Source: Pseudomonadota bacterium (lineage in GTDB: Bacteria > Pseudomonadota > Alphaproteobacteria > Rhizobiales > Phreatobacteraceae). From it: DNA of 64,000 nt. This document shows, piece after piece, positions 61,614 through 64,000 of the stretch (the first letter of the stretch is position 1; each line of letters starts with the position of its first letter). Below the pieces are notes generated by a model. The model was not told where the DNA came from and searched no databases. It saw only the letters and a program-made list of their open reading frames with translations. The DNA lies in NCBI GenBank assembly GCA_020161695.1, contig JAIUOO010000004.1, forward strand, positions 186,001 to 250,000, read 5' to 3'. Position numbers and translations under genes: made by a program.

Positions 61614-61693
61614 TCCCGGCGCCGTTCGGCTGAAACGCCGGTGATTCACCACAGGTTTTGAGCGGCCGCGGCACTATCCGCGGCCGTTCGCGC

Positions 61694-63142
61694 ATGGCAG
61701 AACAAGACATCGCATTCGGCGCCCATCCGGAGGGGAGTGGCACGGTCGTGACGATCGAGACCGCCATGGTCTTCGCACTGGGCTTCCTGACGGCGGCGCT
61801 CCTCTCGCTTGCCTTCATGGGTGCCGTGTGGCGCCGCGCGGTGCGGCTGACGACGCGCCGGGTCGAGAGCGCGATTCCGCTCTCCATGGCCGAGATCAAG
61901 GCCGACAAGGACCAGCTTCGCGCCGACTATGCGCTGGCGGTCAGGCGCGTCGAGATCGAGGCGGAGAAGCTGCGCGAGGCGGCCAACGGCCATGTCGTGG
62001 AGATCGCCCGCCGCAACGAGCGCATCCGCGACCTCGGAACAGAGCTCGACACGCGCGCCGCCCGCATAGCCGGCCTGGAATCGGCCCGGGCGGCCGGCGA
62101 GGAGGCGCTGAAGACATCGGAGGCGACCGTTGCGGAACTGCGTGCCGAGCTGAAACAGGCAGGTGAGGAGCTCACGGCCCGCGAGGCTGCCTTCGCGGGG
62201 CTTACCGGCGAACACAATACCAAGCTTGCGGAGAATGACGGCCAGCGCGTCGAGATCGTCGCCCTGCGGACCCAGGTCGACAATCTGAAGAATCAGACCG
62301 CCCAACTCGGCGCGAGCCTCGCCACGGCCGAGGCGGATCTCGTCGGCCACAGGCAGTCCTTCGCCGAGACATCGAACCTTCTGACCGGCGAGCGCCAGCG
62401 CATCGCCGATGTGCAGGCGAGTTTGAAGAAGGAGACCGAACTGACGCAGGTTCTGCGCAGCGAGATCGCCGAGATGCGCAAGACGCTCGCCGAAACGGCC
62501 ACGCTGCTGTCCGGCGAGCGGCGGCGGAACGCCGACCTGCAGAGTGAGGTGAAGTCGGTGGGCAGCAGGCTCGCTGCCGAGACGAAGCGCGTGGAGAAGC
62601 TGCAGGGCGAGGCCGCCGGACTCAAGGCCGCGACGGCCGAGGCGGTCGACAAGGCCGGGCGGGAGCAGCAGGCGCGTGATGCCTCCGAGCGCGCGGGCGC
62701 GCGCGTGGAAGCAGACCGGGACCGCCTGAAAGCCGAGATCGCCGCGCTGAGACAGTCGAGCGCGGAGACGAGCCGGACGCTCCAGATCGCGGCCGAGACC
62801 GCCAAGGCCGAAAAGATGGTGCTGGAGGGCTCGCTCGCGCAGGCGCGCGAGGATCGCACCCGCATCCAGCGGGAGGTGTCCGTCCTCGAGCGCGCGGCCG
62901 AGGGCGCCGCCGCGCGTGACGGCAAGGAGGCCCGCGCACTCGGTGAGCGGATCGACCAGATCGCCATCGATGTCGCGCGCGTGACCGCCGTGCTCGAAGG
63001 GCCCGGCTCGCGGATCGAGGAAATTCTCGACAGCTATCAGGGCGCGCCGGGCAGCGGGCGCAAGCGCCGCGCCGACCTGCCGCTCGCCGACCGCATCCGC
63101 GCGGTCCTCGACGCCTCCCGCCGCAACGAGGCCGCGGAATAA
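61694..63142 (+). CDS. Membrane-anchored coiled-coil protein (unknown function)
   Basis: 482 residues from ATG 61694. One membrane helix (TAMVFALGFLTAALLSLAFMGAVW, residues 24-47) is followed by about 370 residues of almost continuous heptad helices with Ala/Glu/Arg/Leu-rich composition. The C-terminal 50 residues (EILDSYQGAPGSGRKRRADLPLADRIRAVLD) are basic. The layout resembles inner-membrane tethering or cell-shape proteins, but no family is recognised. It lies 80 bases after eipA and is conserved in alphaproteobacteria as I remember. Confidence 0.7.
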   Translation: MAEQDIAFGAHPEGSGTVVTIETAMVFALGFLTAALLSLAFMGAVWRRAVRLTTRRVESAIPLSMAEIKADKDQLRADYALAVRRVEIEAEKLREAANGHVVEIARRNERIRDLGTELDTRAARIAGLESARAAGEEALKTSEATVAELRAELKQAGEELTAREAAFAGLTGEHNTKLAENDGQRVEIVALRTQVDNLKNQTAQLGASLATAEADLVGHRQSFAETSNLLTGERQRIADVQASLKKETELTQVLRSEIAEMRKTLAETATLLSGERRRNADLQSEVKSVGSRLAAETKRVEKLQGEAAGLKAATAEAVDKAGREQQARDASERAGARVEADRDRLKAEIAALRQSSAETSRTLQIAAETAKAEKMVLEGSLAQAREDRTRIQREVSVLERAAEGAAARDGKEARALGERIDQIAIDVARVTAVLEGPGSRIEEILDSYQGAPGSGRKRRADLPLADRIRAVLDASRRNEAAE

Positions 63143-63207
63143 CCTGCTGACAGCCTGACGCCTGCCGCCGGCTATTCTGCGGTCTCGACAGATGCGGGAG
63201 AACAGGC

Positions 63208-63888
63208 GTGACGGCAGATGTGGCGATCCGGCTCTATTCGGGCCCCTTGAGCATGTTCGGCGCCAAGGCCGAGATCGCGTTCGCCGAGAAGGGCATCCCC
63301 TTCGAGCTTGTGATGGTGCCATTCACGATGGCGCGGCTCTACGAGCCGAAACATCCGGAGGTGGTGCGGATCAATCCGAAGCGGCAGGTGCCGGTGATGA
63401 TCCATGGCGATCTCGAAATCGCCGATTCCACGCAGATCTTCGAATATCTGGAAGACCTGAAGCCGGAGCCGCCGCTCTGGCCGCATTCGATCGAGACGCG
63501 CGCGCGGGCGCGCCAGATCGAGATGCTGTCGGACGAGGTCTATTTCCCTCACATCGTCAAGCTGTTCGGCCTTCAGGACGCCCCGGCCGATCCGGTGACC
63601 ATCGCAGCCAGGGAGGGGGCTGCGGCTTTCTACGACCGGCTGGAAGCAGCGATCGGCGACAAGGCCTATCTGGCTGGCGATTTCAGCTATGCCGACATCG
63701 CCTTCTACATGGCGCAGATTTTCGGCGAGCGCATGGGCGCGCCCATCGGCGCGGACTGCCCGCGGCTGCTCGCATGGCGCGACCGGATGGGCGGACGGCC
63801 TGCGGTTCGCAAGGTCGCGGGCGCCATGGGGCGCTATCTCGTCGGCGAGGGCCGGCGCCTGCCGGCTTTCCTCGCGGCCTTGACGTGA
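63208..63888 (+). CDS. Glutathione S-transferase
   Basis: 226 residues. Thioredoxin-like N-terminal domain: RLYSGPLSMFGAKAEIAFAEKGIPFELV, the cis-Pro motif NPKRQVPVMIHGD and LEIADSTQIFEYLED, where the Ser/Asp pair binds the glutathione glycyl carboxylate. The all-helical C-terminal domain has the N-capping box DFSYADIAFY. The catalytic residue is probably the Ser of GPLSMFG. Substrate unknown; it is a lone gene. Confidence 0.9.
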   Translation: MTADVAIRLYSGPLSMFGAKAEIAFAEKGIPFELVMVPFTMARLYEPKHPEVVRINPKRQVPVMIHGDLEIADSTQIFEYLEDLKPEPPLWPHSIETRARARQIEMLSDEVYFPHIVKLFGLQDAPADPVTIAAREGAAAFYDRLEAAIGDKAYLAGDFSYADIAFYMAQIFGERMGAPIGADCPRLLAWRDRMGGRPAVRKVAGAMGRYLVGEGRRLPAFLAALT

Positions 63889-63902
63889 GGCGGGGTGGAG
63901 AC

Positions 63903-63942
63903 AACGCCCCGTCCGCGACAGGGGAGACGCGGACAGGGCGTT
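63903..63942. terminator. Hairpin between the GST gene and the last minus-strand gene
   Basis: AACGCCC-C-GTCCGCG and CGCGGAC-A-GGGCGTT form a 14-base stem with one mismatch and a 10-base loop. The adjoining bases are only weakly T-rich (GTTGTCTCC on the minus strand), but the position between converging genes fits termination. Confidence 0.6.
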
Positions 63943-63970
63943 ATGGCAGCCGGACCCGATTGGCCGCCGA

Positions 63971-64000
63971 TCAGTAGCCGACGCGGCCGAACTGGACGAC
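63971..64000 (-). CDS. C-terminal end of an unidentified minus-strand gene (partial)
   Basis: The last 30 bases, read on the minus strand, encode VVQFGRVGY and a TGA stop. This looks like the end of a gene entering from the right, since the hairpin at 63903 follows it. No family can be recognised from nine residues. Confidence 0.4.
   Translation of the reverse strand, partial: VVQFGRVGY

Overview
The window is GC-rich, densely coded alphaproteobacterial chromosome. Several genes point to the Hyphomicrobiales (Rhizobiales), in or near the Bosea/Phreatobacter/Bradyrhizobium range: a CpdR response regulator beside an N-formylglutamate amidohydrolase, an EipA (DUF1134) protein, FlbD-controlled flagellar genes, CtrA-like boxes, and a DUF459 SGNH hydrolase next to MltB and gltBD. 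The genus is an inference. I see no insertion sequence, prophage, plasmid function or CRISPR array, and most of the window reads as core genome.

Layout. 0-7.3 kb: the end of a branched-chain-amino-acid-type ABC transporter (livG end, livF) and a flavin oxidoreductase meet a homoprotocatechuate meta-cleavage operon on the minus strand (hpaF-hpaE-hpaD-hpaG-hpaH), which has a palindrome at its promoter. 7.3-14.5 kb: a structured gene-free stretch, tRNA-Val(GAC), cpdR, N-formylglutamate amidohydrolase, a candidate anti-Shine-Dalgarno small RNA, an MFS transporter, a HisN-like phosphatase, a lipase-like hydrolase and a DUF4344 metallopeptidase. 14.5-24 kb: hsp20 behind a possible RNA thermometer, two secreted proteins flanking it, a threonine aldolase and gltB-gltD. 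24-32 kb: an envelope-remodelling group (SGNH hydrolase, two MltB-type transglycosylases, DUF808), a host-attachment family protein and a GGDEF protein. 32-40 kb: gyrB, a metallo-beta-lactamase-fold enzyme, NIPSNAP, a cobalt-type nitrile hydratase operon (alpha-beta-accessory) and fadD. 40-54 kb: flagellar genes in two blocks (a FlhB-C-terminal-like protein with FliK, and flhA, on the minus strand; fliF-fliG-fliH-fliN-flbD on the plus strand), with an OmpA protein, a helix-hairpin-helix membrane protein, a 30-residue membrane peptide and a tautomerase between them. 54-64 kb: nitronate monooxygenase, DUF2189, an orphan ABC solute-binding protein, a palindromic repeat, a deacetylase, a 2-hydroxyacid dehydrogenase, a secreted esterase, a YHS protein, eipA, a coiled-coil membrane protein and a glutathione S-transferase.

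How it works together. The Hpa enzymes open and process 3,4-dihydroxyphenylacetate, but the hydroxylase, final aldolase and regulator are not here. The flagellar genes supply part of the MS-ring, C-ring and export gate plus their sigma-54 activator. CtrA-like TTAA-N7-TTAA boxes sit upstream of both flhA and fliF, which suggests cell-cycle control. The best leads are regulatory: the small RNA at 9.6 kb, the hsp20 leader, the FlbD receiver whose phosphoacceptor position is Glu, and the FliK/FlhB-C-terminal pair. I found no convincing wholly new multi-gene system.
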